Shown here: positions 17,420-26,101 of the stretch, one piece after another
How positions within the stretch are numbered: position 1 is the stretch's first letter
How the letters are laid out: every line of letters begins with the position of its first letter
Origin: Campylobacter concisus
GTDB taxonomy: Bacteria > Campylobacterota > Campylobacteria > Campylobacterales > Campylobacteraceae
NCBI RefSeq assembly: GCF_003049085.1
Contig: NZ_PIQX01000004.1
Location: 124,001 to 188,000, forward strand
Direction of reading: 5' to 3'
DNA length: 64,000 bases
Notes under the pieces: generated by a model
Told to the model about the DNA's origin: nothing
The model's database searches: none
The model's input: only the letters and a program-made list of their open reading frames with translations
Translations under genes and position numbers: made by a program

Positions 17420-20035
17420 CTAAATCTCTTTTATATCCTTACCTCTATAAGCAAAGGCGATTAGTAAAGCCAAGAGCATTAAAATCAAATAAAGTAAATT
17501 TGAAACGCTAAATCCATCGCCATTTGCATATGAGTGAAGTCCACTTAGATAGAAATTTACACCAAAATAGGTAAAAATAACTGAACCAAAAGAGAGCACA
17601 CTAGCTACTAAAAAGGTAAAAATATTTTTTAATCTTGGGATAAATCTTAAATGAAGTGCAATAGCATAAATAATTATCGTTATGTACGACCAGCTCTCTT
17701 TGCTGTCCCAGCCCCAGTATCTGCCCCAGCTCTCGTTTGCCCAGACGCCACCAAGAAAATTTCCAATAGTTAGCAAGCTAAGTCCTATGATGAGGCTTAG
17801 CTCATCAGTAGCGGCAAGGTATCTTATCTGCTCGCTGAGCTTTTGCTCGTTTTTTTTGTTTTTTATAGCCATTAAAAGAAGCCCAAGAAGCCCAAGCACA
17901 AAACTAAAGCCCAAAAAGCCGTAGCTTGCCGTGATGACACTTACATGCACACTAAGCCAAAATGACTTTAAAACTGGGACTAGATTTGTTATTTGTGGAT
18001 TTATAAAATTTAGATGAGCGACAAGCAAGCTCACACTTGCAAAAAGTGAAGCAGCTCCAAGAGCAAAGCTTTGATGTTTAAAAAATAAAACTCCAGCTAA
18101 TACACTTGCAAGCGAGATATAGACTAAGCTCTCATAAGCATCGCTCCAAGGTGCATGCCCTGAGATATAAGCACGAAGAGCTAAATTTAACAAATGCACC
18201 GCAAAGCCAAAATAAAACGCAAGGCTTAATGCACCCTCAAATCTAAATTTCTTTCCAGAAAATAGCCTATAAAAGCCAAGAGCAAGCGAAACTAGCCCAA
18301 GAATCATGTAAAAATATATAAGAAATTTAAAAATTTCCATTTGGTTATAAAGCACTTCAAGCTCCACCTTTGCCTCGCTTGGTGCAAGAGAGCCTAGAGT
18401 GCTTCTTTGATAGCTTGAAATTTTCTCCAAGCTCCTATCAGCCTCTTTGCACTCGCCACTTTTTACGCAAAGGCTTAAATTTTCTATATAAGCGCCTAAG
18501 ACGCTTTTAAGCTCGCTTGAAATTTCACTTGAGCCAAAGGCTTCATTTACGCCTAGCCACGTTAATTTATCGCCATTTTTAGCTGGGATAAATTTTAAAA
18601 TTTCTCCCTTTAGTGCAAGATATAAGACATTTAGTCTCTCATCAAATTTGATCACGTCATTATCAAATTTATCTCTTTTTGAGGCGGATTTTTCATTTGC
18701 AGCTTCTACAAATTTAGCCAGCTTATACTCACCATTTTCGTTAAAGACGTCGTTAAAACTAGCAAATTTCTCATTAACTCCCAAAAGCTCGCCCACACGC
18801 TCGCTTGTGATCTTTACTATCCTTTTGTCCATCCACTCTTTTGGCGAGATGGCAAAAGAGAGCATTAGCTCCTCGCTACTAAGACCAAATAGCGTGGTTT
18901 TGGTTGAAATTTTACTTATCACAGCTCTTGAGTAAGAGCCAGCAGGAGAGATTCTGCTGTCAGCTTGAGTCAAAATTTTGGCAAATTTGCTTGCATGAGC
19001 GTCTAAATTTTTATTATTTTCATTAGCAAAATTTGGAGTAGCATTTAAAAGCAAAATAGCCAAAAATACGATTTGCGAACCTTTTATAAAATTTAGTAGC
19101 CTAAAAAAACGGCTCTTTTTACTAAATAAATTTGCCACAAAGCCAAGACAAAGCAAAAAATATCCTATGTAAGTTGGGATTTTGCCAGGATCACGGCTGA
19201 TCTCAAAAGCGCTTCCAAGCTCATCAGGATCGTATGAAGACTGAAAAATTTTATAGCCATCAATCGTTAGTGGATTATTTAGCGAGATGTCGTACTTACT
19301 GCAAGCGATACTTACTTTACTTGTATAAGATGATGGACTATTTAGCCCCGCATATCGCTCTAAAATAAACTCATCAAGCTTTAATGAAAATGGTAAATTT
19401 AAAGCCTTTGAGCTAAAGTAAAATTTCACCTCTTGCCCACCAAAACTTAGCACACTAGGCTCCAGCTCATATCCAGCTCCGCCTTTTAGCTTAACGCTCT
19501 TTTTTTCGCCGTTAAAGCTTATCTCTAAACTAAGCGTAGCAGGAGCGTTTTTCTCATCTTTTTTATATCCAAGCAAGTTAATTATAAATTCCTTGCCGTC
19601 TATAAAATTTTTAAACTCAAAGTCGTTTTTACCAAATAAGCTTAATTTTAATGGATAACTAAAATTTTCTCCAAGCATTTCGACTCTAAGATAAGGCTTA
19701 ACGCTTTGCATTACATTTGAGCTTTGCAGAGCTCTAAGATGCATAACACCCTCTTCGCCAAAATACCTTGTAAGCGCAGCCCCGATGAAGATAACAATAA
19801 AAGCAAGATGTATCAAAAATGCGCCAAATTTTTTATACATCTTGATTTTTACGATACTAATGGCTAAACAAATAGTGCAAGCAAACATAACACACTCGTA
19901 CCAAAGCGCTTCATAGACAAGTACTCTGGCCGTTTGTGTGTCATAAAAATTTTCTAAAAAAGTCGCAAGCCCTGCACCAAAAGCAAGAATAAATAATAAT
20001 ATCAAAGACAAGCGGTAGATATTTAAAATTCTCAT
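17420..20035 (-). CDS. ccsA1: Cytochrome c synthase CcsA1 (fused CcsB-CcsA) for the CX15CH haem site
   Basis: An 871-residue fused system II haem lyase. The N-terminal ResB/CcsB part has four membrane segments around a periplasmic domain (about residues 1-330). A second periplasmic stretch follows, then the CcsA/CcmC part, whose tryptophan-rich haem-handling motif WGRYWGWDSKESWS starts at about residue 770. It attaches haem to apocytochrome c on the periplasmic side. Position right after mccABCD matches the Wolinella CcsA1 enzyme, reported to be specific for the CX15CH motif of MccA; that motif is present in MccA here. A general-purpose CcsBA would be expected elsewhere in the genome. Confidence 0.88.
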   Translation of the reverse strand: MRILNIYRLSLILLFILAFGAGLATFLENFYDTQTARVLVYEALWYECVMFACTICLAISIVKIKMYKKFGAFLIHLAFIVIFIGAALTRYFGEEGVMHLRALQSSNVMQSVKPYLRVEMLGENFSYPLKLSLFGKNDFEFKNFIDGKEFIINLLGYKKDEKNAPATLSLEISFNGEKKSVKLKGGAGYELEPSVLSFGGQEVKFYFSSKALNLPFSLKLDEFILERYAGLNSPSSYTSKVSIACSKYDISLNNPLTIDGYKIFQSSYDPDELGSAFEISRDPGKIPTYIGYFLLCLGFVANLFSKKSRFFRLLNFIKGSQIVFLAILLLNATPNFANENNKNLDAHASKFAKILTQADSRISPAGSYSRAVISKISTKTTLFGLSSEELMLSFAISPKEWMDKRIVKITSERVGELLGVNEKFASFNDVFNENGEYKLAKFVEAANEKSASKRDKFDNDVIKFDERLNVLYLALKGEILKFIPAKNGDKLTWLGVNEAFGSSEISSELKSVLGAYIENLSLCVKSGECKEADRSLEKISSYQRSTLGSLAPSEAKVELEVLYNQMEIFKFLIYFYMILGLVSLALGFYRLFSGKKFRFEGALSLAFYFGFAVHLLNLALRAYISGHAPWSDAYESLVYISLASVLAGVLFFKHQSFALGAASLFASVSLLVAHLNFINPQITNLVPVLKSFWLSVHVSVITASYGFLGFSFVLGLLGLLLMAIKNKKNEQKLSEQIRYLAATDELSLIIGLSLLTIGNFLGGVWANESWGRYWGWDSKESWSYITIIIYAIALHLRFIPRLKNIFTFLVASVLSFGSVIFTYFGVNFYLSGLHSYANGDGFSVSNLLYLILMLLALLIAFAYRGKDIKEI

Positions 20036-20049
20036 CGCTCGCCTCTACC

Positions 20050-21015
20050 TTAAATGCTATAAGTTTGTCCCGCATAAAGTATAAACACCCTAAGCAGTAA
20101 AACACCAATAACAGCCGCTAATGAACTGATATAAAAGCTAAATTTTAGACTAGCTACTTTTTTGCCAAATGCAAAATTTAAAACAAAAGGCACAATGAAG
20201 CCAACTAGCACAACGCCAAGCCAAAAGAAATTTGCCCAAACGCCACTATAAAAAGCAACAGCTGCATTTTGCTGATAACTTGAACCAAGTAAAAGCGATA
20301 CAAAAAGCATTAAAATGAGTAAAATTTCAGCTCCCAAAACGCTAAATTCTACGCTATGAAGCGAATGAAGGTCGCTTGAATGTGGATCTTCTTTAAATAA
20401 AGCTGCTGCAACCAAGCTACTACCACTTATGCCAGCACTTAGTCCTGAAGCTATAAATAAAGCTGGAAGCACAGCTGTGTTTAAGAGCGGGAATCTAATC
20501 AAAACTGAGATCAAAAATCCAGTATAAGCACAAATTATTACAGCAAAAATAAGACAAATACGACTTAAAAATGGATAAAGCGGTATTAAAATTTTCATTA
20601 TTAGTGCAAAAAGAGCGCTAAAGGATTTTAAACTTTTGGCTAAGAAATTTGAAATCTCATCATTAAATGCATAAAGGCACATCAAAAAGCTAAGCGGTAT
20701 AAATACACAAAGTCCAGCAACACCGATAGACATAACTGATGTGAAATTATAATTAATCAAAATTTTCCAAAACAAAAGTGGCTTTTCAAGATCAGCTATC
20801 AAGCAAACCATACCAAGCATGATGCTAACAAATGCTAAAAGCGAAGCAGCCTTAAAAAATGGGCTAAAGCTCTCTTGCTTTTTATAGTGTTTTAAAAGTA
20901 TAGCAGCGATTAGCGCTCCACCACTCATACCAGCTAGCAAAAGATAAACAGCGATCGGCCAGCCCCACTCTACTCCATGCGAAAATGTTGCAGTAAAATT
21001 TAATGCACCATCCAT
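20050..21015 (-). CDS. mccD: NrfD/PsrC-family quinol dehydrogenase membrane subunit MccD
   Basis: A 321-residue integral membrane protein of the NrfD/PsrC family with about eight to ten transmembrane helices. It begins MDGALNFTATFSHGVEWGWPIAVYLLLAGMSGGA, whose GWPIAVYLLLAG segment is typical of these quinol-oxidising subunits. It should take electrons from menaquinol and pass them to the iron-sulfur protein MccC, which is encoded immediately upstream with only one base between the genes. Together they form the quinol dehydrogenase that feeds MccA in the periplasm. Confidence 0.9.
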   Translation of the reverse strand: MDGALNFTATFSHGVEWGWPIAVYLLLAGMSGGALIAAILLKHYKKQESFSPFFKAASLLAFVSIMLGMVCLIADLEKPLLFWKILINYNFTSVMSIGVAGLCVFIPLSFLMCLYAFNDEISNFLAKSLKSFSALFALIMKILIPLYPFLSRICLIFAVIICAYTGFLISVLIRFPLLNTAVLPALFIASGLSAGISGSSLVAAALFKEDPHSSDLHSLHSVEFSVLGAEILLILMLFVSLLLGSSYQQNAAVAFYSGVWANFFWLGVVLVGFIVPFVLNFAFGKKVASLKFSFYISSLAAVIGVLLLRVFILYAGQTYSI

Positions 21016-21016
21016 C

Positions 21017-21688
21017 TTACACCCCCATTTTTACTTTAGGAATATATCTAAGGCTTGGTTTTGTGCCAAGCTCTGCTCTTAGCCTTATGCTATCTTTTAC
21101 GGCTAGTAGCTTACTGATGTGCGAATCTTCATCGTTAAGATCACCAAAGACGATCGCCTCGTATCTACAAGCTTCTACACAAGCTGGCTCTTTTTCGTCC
21201 TTTAAATTTGTATCTACGCAAAAGTTACAGCTTTGAGCTGAGTGCGTAACCTTATCGATATATCTCACATCATATGGACAGGCTACGATGCAGTATTTAC
21301 AGGCGATGCAGTCATCTATATTTGTAGTCTGTATGCCTGTTTTTGGATCCTTGTGACAGGCGTTTGTTGGGCAAACAGCTACACAAGGCGCATCGACACA
21401 CTGCTGACAAGATACTCTTACAAATCTTTTATCGAGTAAATTTTTAGGATTAGTCTTATCTTCTATAAAAAGTCTCATCTGTCCTTTTGGGACTATATTT
21501 ACTTCTCTGCAGGCTATCTCGCAATCCGTGCAACCAACGCATTTATTTTGGTCAAATATCATACCAAAGTGTGGTTTTTTTACACTTTCTTCACTCTTAA
21601 AAGCAAAACCACTACTTGCCGCACCAGCACCAGCAGCCACAACTACCATGCTTTTTAAAAAGGCTCTTCTATTTTTTTGATTTTGCAT
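21017..21688 (-). CDS. mccC: Tat-exported four-cluster ferredoxin MccC (NrfC-like)
   Basis: The ATG at 21688 has GGAG six bases upstream and gives MQNQKNRRAFLKSM, with an RRAFLK twin-arginine motif and a hydrophobic Ala/Gly region, so folded export by Tat is expected. An ATG four codons earlier has no good ribosome site. Sixteen cysteines lie in four ferredoxin motifs: CVGCTDCEIAC, CQQCVDAPCVAVCP, CIACKYCIVACP and CNFC...CVEAC. It should hold four [4Fe-4S] clusters and relay electrons from MccD to MccA. Length 223. Confidence 0.92.
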   Translation of the reverse strand: MQNQKNRRAFLKSMVVVAAGAGAASSGFAFKSEESVKKPHFGMIFDQNKCVGCTDCEIACREVNIVPKGQMRLFIEDKTNPKNLLDKRFVRVSCQQCVDAPCVAVCPTNACHKDPKTGIQTTNIDDCIACKYCIVACPYDVRYIDKVTHSAQSCNFCVDTNLKDEKEPACVEACRYEAIVFGDLNDEDSHISKLLAVKDSIRLRAELGTKPSLRYIPKVKMGV

Positions 21689-21708
21689 TTTTAACTCCAT
21701 TTTATATC

Positions 21709-22467
21709 TTAATGAGGCTTTTTGATGCCCTCATTTAGTTCTTTTTCGTGAATTTTCTTTGCAGCCTCGGCTAACTCACCTGGCTTTAAGACCTTAACAA
21801 GCTCTATCTCAAAAACGATAGTCTCGCCTCCAGGTATGCCCTCCATGCCGCTATCGCCGTACGCAAGTTCTGGCGGGATAACAAATTTAAACTTATCGCC
21901 CTCTTTCATGAGCATTAAGCCCTCTTCAAGACCTGGGATCAAATTTAGCATAGAAAGATGGGCTGGAGCCTCTTTTGTCTCATCAAAGACCTTACCATCG
22001 ATAAAGCTAGCTTTGTAGTTTGCTATGATGATACTCTCTTGTTTTGGAGTCGCTCCCTTTTTGCTTGATTTTAAAATTTCATATTGCAATTTTGATTTTG
22101 TTGTTTTTACATTTTTATTTTTTGCATTTTTTTCCATATAGGCTTTGCCTTGGGCTAAATTCTCTTTTAGCTTGGCAGCCTCTTTTTCTTTTACTATCTT
22201 ATCTAAGCTTTCAGCCCTTTTGTTTAGTAGCTTTGCTATCTCATCATCACTTAGTTTTAGCTCGCTCTTTAGCGCGTCGCTAAAGCCTTTTATCACTGCA
22301 TCAGCATCGTAGCTAATGCCTATTTGTTTTTGTTCAAGTAACCCTTTTAAAACATATCCACCACTTGTTGCTCCCATAGCATAAGACTCATTTGAATCTA
22401 CATTTGCAAGCAAACCAGAAGCACTTAAGCTAAGAAGTAGTGTAAATTTTAAAACCTTATTTTTCAT
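21709..22467 (-). CDS. mccB: Periplasmic FKBP-type peptidyl-prolyl isomerase MccB
   Basis: A 252-residue protein with signal peptide (MKNKVLKFTLLLSLSASGLLA), an N-terminal FKBP_N dimerisation segment (to about residue 120) and a C-terminal FKBP domain. The FKBP domain carries FVIPPELAYGDSGMEGIPGGETIVFEIELV, the conserved active-site stretch. It resembles FkpA/Mip. Such an isomerase follows mccA in the Wolinella mcc cluster and is thought to help fold the octahaem enzyme. A stem-loop lies between mccA and this gene. Confidence 0.9.
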   Translation of the reverse strand: MKNKVLKFTLLLSLSASGLLANVDSNESYAMGATSGGYVLKGLLEQKQIGISYDADAVIKGFSDALKSELKLSDDEIAKLLNKRAESLDKIVKEKEAAKLKENLAQGKAYMEKNAKNKNVKTTKSKLQYEILKSSKKGATPKQESIIIANYKASFIDGKVFDETKEAPAHLSMLNLIPGLEEGLMLMKEGDKFKFVIPPELAYGDSGMEGIPGGETIVFEIELVKVLKPGELAEAAKKIHEKELNEGIKKPH

Positions 22468-22486
22468 ATCAAACCCTTAAGATTAA

Positions 22487-22506
22487 AGGGGCTAAAACTA
22501 GCCCCT
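22487..22506 (-). terminator. Stem-loop between mccA and mccB (attenuator or mRNA stabiliser)
   Basis: Perfect inverted repeat GGGGCTA/TAGCCCC around a 4-base loop, extended by an A-T pair, placed 5 bases after the mccA stop on the minus strand. It is followed by TTTAATCTT rather than a clean T-tract, so it would be at most a partial terminator. It could leave mccA as the most abundant segment of the operon message. Confidence 0.5.
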
Positions 22507-22511
22507 AAATG

Positions 22512-24578
22512 CTATAAATTTTTATTCAAAATTCTTTGAGCTTCTTTTATATACTCTTTTGATGCATCGAGTTTTTGTTTAGTAAATTTAAATCCGTGCA
22601 TACCCCACGAACCATCTTTTTCAACCATATCGATGATCTCTTGAGCATTTTGGATAAGCTCATAAACTCTTACTTTATCACTTGCGTCAAGTTTTTTGGT
22701 CTCAAGTAGTGAGTAAAGTCCTTCAATACCAATCTTAACTTCAGAGAATTCATTCTTAACTGGAGTTTGCCATCCCATAACTTCATCATAAACTTGTTTT
22801 TGGTTTTTGAAGTGAAGTGTTGGTTTTAGCTCAGATAATACTGGGCTATGGCAGCCTTTGGTATCTTTCATATCTTTATCAGCCCAAGATGTTCTAGCGC
22901 AAGCCCACATCAAGTCAACGTAGTTATGGCCATTTTTATCTCTCTCAAAGTGCCAATCTTTAGCATCTCTTGGACCTTTGGCAGCATCGCCTGGTACTAG
23001 AGATTTCTCTTTTGGATCAACCATGATCTTCCAGATGTGAGATCTTCTTTGAGTATCAAAGCCAGCGTTGTCTTGGAACTGAACAGCGTAGAAATTCTCA
23101 CAACTCATCATAAATGGCATGTGGCAAGATGCACAAGTGTTATCTTTGTGTGTATCTGCTTTAGATGCGATATATGCTTGAGTCTCGTGGCAATCTTTAC
23201 ACTCTTTTTTGAGTTTTGGTTTAGTGTAGAATGCACTTAAATAACCTTGTTCTGAGTTATAGTTCATGCCTTTTACGTTTTTATCGCCTACAACTAGGCC
23301 TGTATTGTCGTGTGGATCGTGGCAAGTTACACATCTCATACCTTTGTCGTAGTGAGCTGTAAAGTATGATTGTGAACCTTCAGAACCGCATCCTGGTCCC
23401 ATTGATTTAAATTTAGAGCTTAATGATAGATCAAGCTTGCCGTTGTTTAGAGGATTGGCACGCATTAAGTCTGGACTAAAATTAAATCTTTGGTGGCAGC
23501 GTTCGCAGTTTGATGTTCTAAAATTTGTAGCTCCATCAAGGTGACCGCCAGCTCCGTGGCACTCCTCACAGCTTACACCTTTTGAGATAGTGTGTTTTTG
23601 AAGCTCTTTAGCATTACCAAGTGCTGCATAAAATTCTGCTTTTGATTTAAAGTCGAATTTAACTGGGTGACAAACTTCACAATATGATGAGTTCGCTTGG
23701 AAAAACATTGATTTTTTATGTTTTGCAGCGTATGAAGCTAGACCTCTAACATATCCGCCATTATCGCCATACTCTTCAAGAGTGCCAGGAAATTCTGGGA
23801 CAAGCTCTTTTATCTTTTTAACAGTTGCGTCGTCTAAATTTAACGCCCATGTTCTTTGCCATTGGTTACCACCAGCTACGATCTGGCCTGTACCATCTCT
23901 TAGTAAACCACCCTCAACGTAGTAAGTACCACGAAGTAACCATGCATCTACGTAGCCCATTTTTGTTCTTAAGTGACCAACAGTTGCGTAGATAACATCC
24001 GGAGTGATACCTTTTGGAAGGATAGAAGCTGTATCTTTGTCAAATACTGGCTCAGTTAGGTTGTTGTTAACCTCTGGGTGCTCGCCAGGGAAACGCATAG
24101 TAGTTGCGTGGCGAGATCTGCTCCACACTTCATACTGAGCCGGGTGACACTCACCGCACTTTTCTGGTCCTACAAATTTATTAGGAAACTGAAGTGATGA
24201 AGTGGCTGGAATTCTATACATCATAGAACTATAGCCCTTACCGCCATCTCTTTTACTAAGCTTTGACATATCAAAGCCATGTCCCTCGGCAAGCCACTCT
24301 AAGCCACGGTCGTGAACGACCATTTTACCGACGGTTTTACCACCATACTTTGTAAAAATAGGGTGGTTTTTAAATAACCAGTTATACATCTCTTGCTCTT
24401 CTACAACGTAGTCTTGCAAGGAGATAACACCTCTACTTTGCAGTGTGCCTTTAGGATTTGCGATAACATCACGTGCTTTATCGGACATCTGCATATTATG
24501 CTCTTCGCAACAGGCTTGTGAAGCGAAGATGCTAACACCCATGAGCAAACCAGCTAAGGCTTTTTGTAGATTTCTCAT
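22512..24578 (-). CDS. mccA: Octahaem cytochrome c sulfite reductase MccA
   Basis: Dissimilatory sulfite reductase of the periplasm, reducing sulfite to sulfide with six electrons. The 688-residue precursor has a signal peptide ending near residue 24. Seven CXXCH motifs start at residues 141, 300, 337, 358, 416, 460 and 482. An eighth haem site of the rare CX15CH form runs from Cys560 to Cys576-His577. Two non-haem cysteines, Cys397 (GPGCGSEG) and Cys493 (MSCENF), sit where the Wolinella enzyme binds Cu(I) beside the active haem. AAAGGAGG precedes the ATG. It is the first structural gene of the operon, 95 bases after mccS. Confidence 0.96.
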   Translation of the reverse strand: MRNLQKALAGLLMGVSIFASQACCEEHNMQMSDKARDVIANPKGTLQSRGVISLQDYVVEEQEMYNWLFKNHPIFTKYGGKTVGKMVVHDRGLEWLAEGHGFDMSKLSKRDGGKGYSSMMYRIPATSSLQFPNKFVGPEKCGECHPAQYEVWSRSRHATTMRFPGEHPEVNNNLTEPVFDKDTASILPKGITPDVIYATVGHLRTKMGYVDAWLLRGTYYVEGGLLRDGTGQIVAGGNQWQRTWALNLDDATVKKIKELVPEFPGTLEEYGDNGGYVRGLASYAAKHKKSMFFQANSSYCEVCHPVKFDFKSKAEFYAALGNAKELQKHTISKGVSCEECHGAGGHLDGATNFRTSNCERCHQRFNFSPDLMRANPLNNGKLDLSLSSKFKSMGPGCGSEGSQSYFTAHYDKGMRCVTCHDPHDNTGLVVGDKNVKGMNYNSEQGYLSAFYTKPKLKKECKDCHETQAYIASKADTHKDNTCASCHMPFMMSCENFYAVQFQDNAGFDTQRRSHIWKIMVDPKEKSLVPGDAAKGPRDAKDWHFERDKNGHNYVDLMWACARTSWADKDMKDTKGCHSPVLSELKPTLHFKNQKQVYDEVMGWQTPVKNEFSEVKIGIEGLYSLLETKKLDASDKVRVYELIQNAQEIIDMVEKDGSWGMHGFKFTKQKLDASKEYIKEAQRILNKNL

Positions 24579-24626
24579 GTGCCCTCCTTTAAATTTTTAT
24601 CCTAAAATCAAAATGATTTCATACTG

Positions 24627-24659
24627 ATAATACTAACACCAAAAAAGGGTAGAAAAGGG
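24627..24659 (-). promoter_or_regulatory. Candidate MccR-controlled promoter upstream of mccA
   Basis: On the minus strand two direct repeats of CCCTTTT lie exactly 10 bases apart (24659-24653 and 24649-24643). They are followed 10 bases later by a -10-like TATTAT (24632-24627). Tandem half-sites one helical turn apart, at the -35 position, are what OmpR-class activators normally bind. No other promoter-like signal stands out in the 95-base gap. Assignment to MccR is inferred from position only. Confidence 0.4.
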
Positions 24660-24673
24660 GGAATTTTAATAAA

Positions 24674-26101
24674 TTATAAATTTTCGAAACTAATTGTAAA
24701 TGTAATACTATTTTCATCTACGTTTCTAGCAAAGATTAGGGCGTTATTTTTGCTAGCGATTAGCCGACTCATATATAGGCCAAGCCCGCTGCCAGACTCT
24801 TTTGTGCTAAAGTGTGGCTCAAAGATAACCTTTAAAAACGAAGCCTTTATCGCTCCTGCATTATTTTGAACGCATAAATTTTTACGATTATCTTTTATAA
24901 AAGTATAAATTTTTATTACTCTTGGCTTTACATAGCTTTGTTTAAATGCATCTTTTGCATTATTTATAATATTTATTAAAATTTGGATTATTTCATTAAA
25001 ATTCGCAAAAATCGTAAAATTTTCTCTTATATCGATCTCTATTTCGATTTGATATTTCTTAAGTGAGGCGTTTAGAATTTTTATAGTCTGATTTACCACT
25101 TCCTCTACGCTAAACTCCCTTTTTAAAGTATTTGGTTTAAAAAAGTTTTTAAAATCATCAACCGTTTCAGACATAAAATTTATCTGCTTGCTAGTCTCTT
25201 CTATAAACTCATAAATTTTTGCTTCATCAAGCTTTTTTCGCTCCTGATAGAGTTCTAAATTTATTAAAGCTGAGCTAATTTGAGCTAAAGGCTGCTTCCA
25301 CTGATGTGAGATATTGCCTATCATCTCGCCCATTGAGGCTAGGCGGCTTTGATGTATCATTAGCTGCTCAGTCTGTCTTTTACTCTCTTCTCCGCGCCTA
25401 TGCATCTTATAAACAAGTAGTAAAAATATCCCAAATACAAAGGCTATCGCGCTCATTATGATGACAACCTCTTTTAAATGGTAAGAAAAAATGGCACGTA
25501 GTGGGATTTTAAAAGATAGCATTGCCATCATCTCACTTGCTTCAGAAATTTTTCCATTTGAAATTTCATAACGATCCAACATCTGTTTTGGAGCACTTTC
25601 ACTATTGTGACAGGCTAAGCAAGATGTATTTTGACTTCTTATAGGAAGCCCTACAAAAAATTGTGAGCCATTTTCATCTTTTATAATCTTTGAAAACTCA
25701 CTAAATTTATTCTCTTTGAAGCCTCTTAACACCTGCGCTTCAAATTCATTTGGCTCATGAGCTTTATTTAAAGGCGCCATGGCGACTAGTTTATAGTCAA
25801 AGTCAAGATTGTATTTTTTCTTTTGGATATTATAAATTTCACGGCTTATATATGAAGATGAGAGCAATCTCTCGTCAAAAAAATCCTCTTTTATAATGCC
25901 ATCATGCTTTAGCTGCTCTATTAGCGGACGCTGAACGCCTGCTATGTATTCTCTTACAGAATTTATACTCTCAAGCACATAATACGCCTCTTTTTTGGCA
26001 TCTTTCATTGCAAGATTATTATAAAAATTTAAAACAAGTGCGGATATTAAGAGATAAACAAAGATAAAAACACTAACGATTAGCTGAAATTTATATTTCA
26101 C
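24674..26101 (-). CDS. mccS: Membrane histidine kinase with periplasmic CXXCH haem motif (MccS-like)
   Basis: A 475-residue sensor kinase. Membrane helices lie at about residues 7-27 and 212-232. The periplasmic region between them resembles the DUF3365/Tll0287-like sensor and contains CLACH at 161-165, a c-type haem attachment motif. The kinase core has the phospho-acceptor His266 in GNISHQWKQPLAQ and the ATP-binding ESGSGLGLYMSRLI glycine box. The start is GTG, overlapping mccR by 11 bp. Wolinella has an MccRS system controlling mcc genes; sensing sulfite or redox state through haem is inference. Confidence 0.88.
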   Translation of the reverse strand: MKYKFQLIVSVFIFVYLLISALVLNFYNNLAMKDAKKEAYYVLESINSVREYIAGVQRPLIEQLKHDGIIKEDFFDERLLSSSYISREIYNIQKKKYNLDFDYKLVAMAPLNKAHEPNEFEAQVLRGFKENKFSEFSKIIKDENGSQFFVGLPIRSQNTSCLACHNSESAPKQMLDRYEISNGKISEASEMMAMLSFKIPLRAIFSYHLKEVVIIMSAIAFVFGIFLLLVYKMHRRGEESKRQTEQLMIHQSRLASMGEMIGNISHQWKQPLAQISSALINLELYQERKKLDEAKIYEFIEETSKQINFMSETVDDFKNFFKPNTLKREFSVEEVVNQTIKILNASLKKYQIEIEIDIRENFTIFANFNEIIQILINIINNAKDAFKQSYVKPRVIKIYTFIKDNRKNLCVQNNAGAIKASFLKVIFEPHFSTKESGSGLGLYMSRLIASKNNALIFARNVDENSITFTISFENL

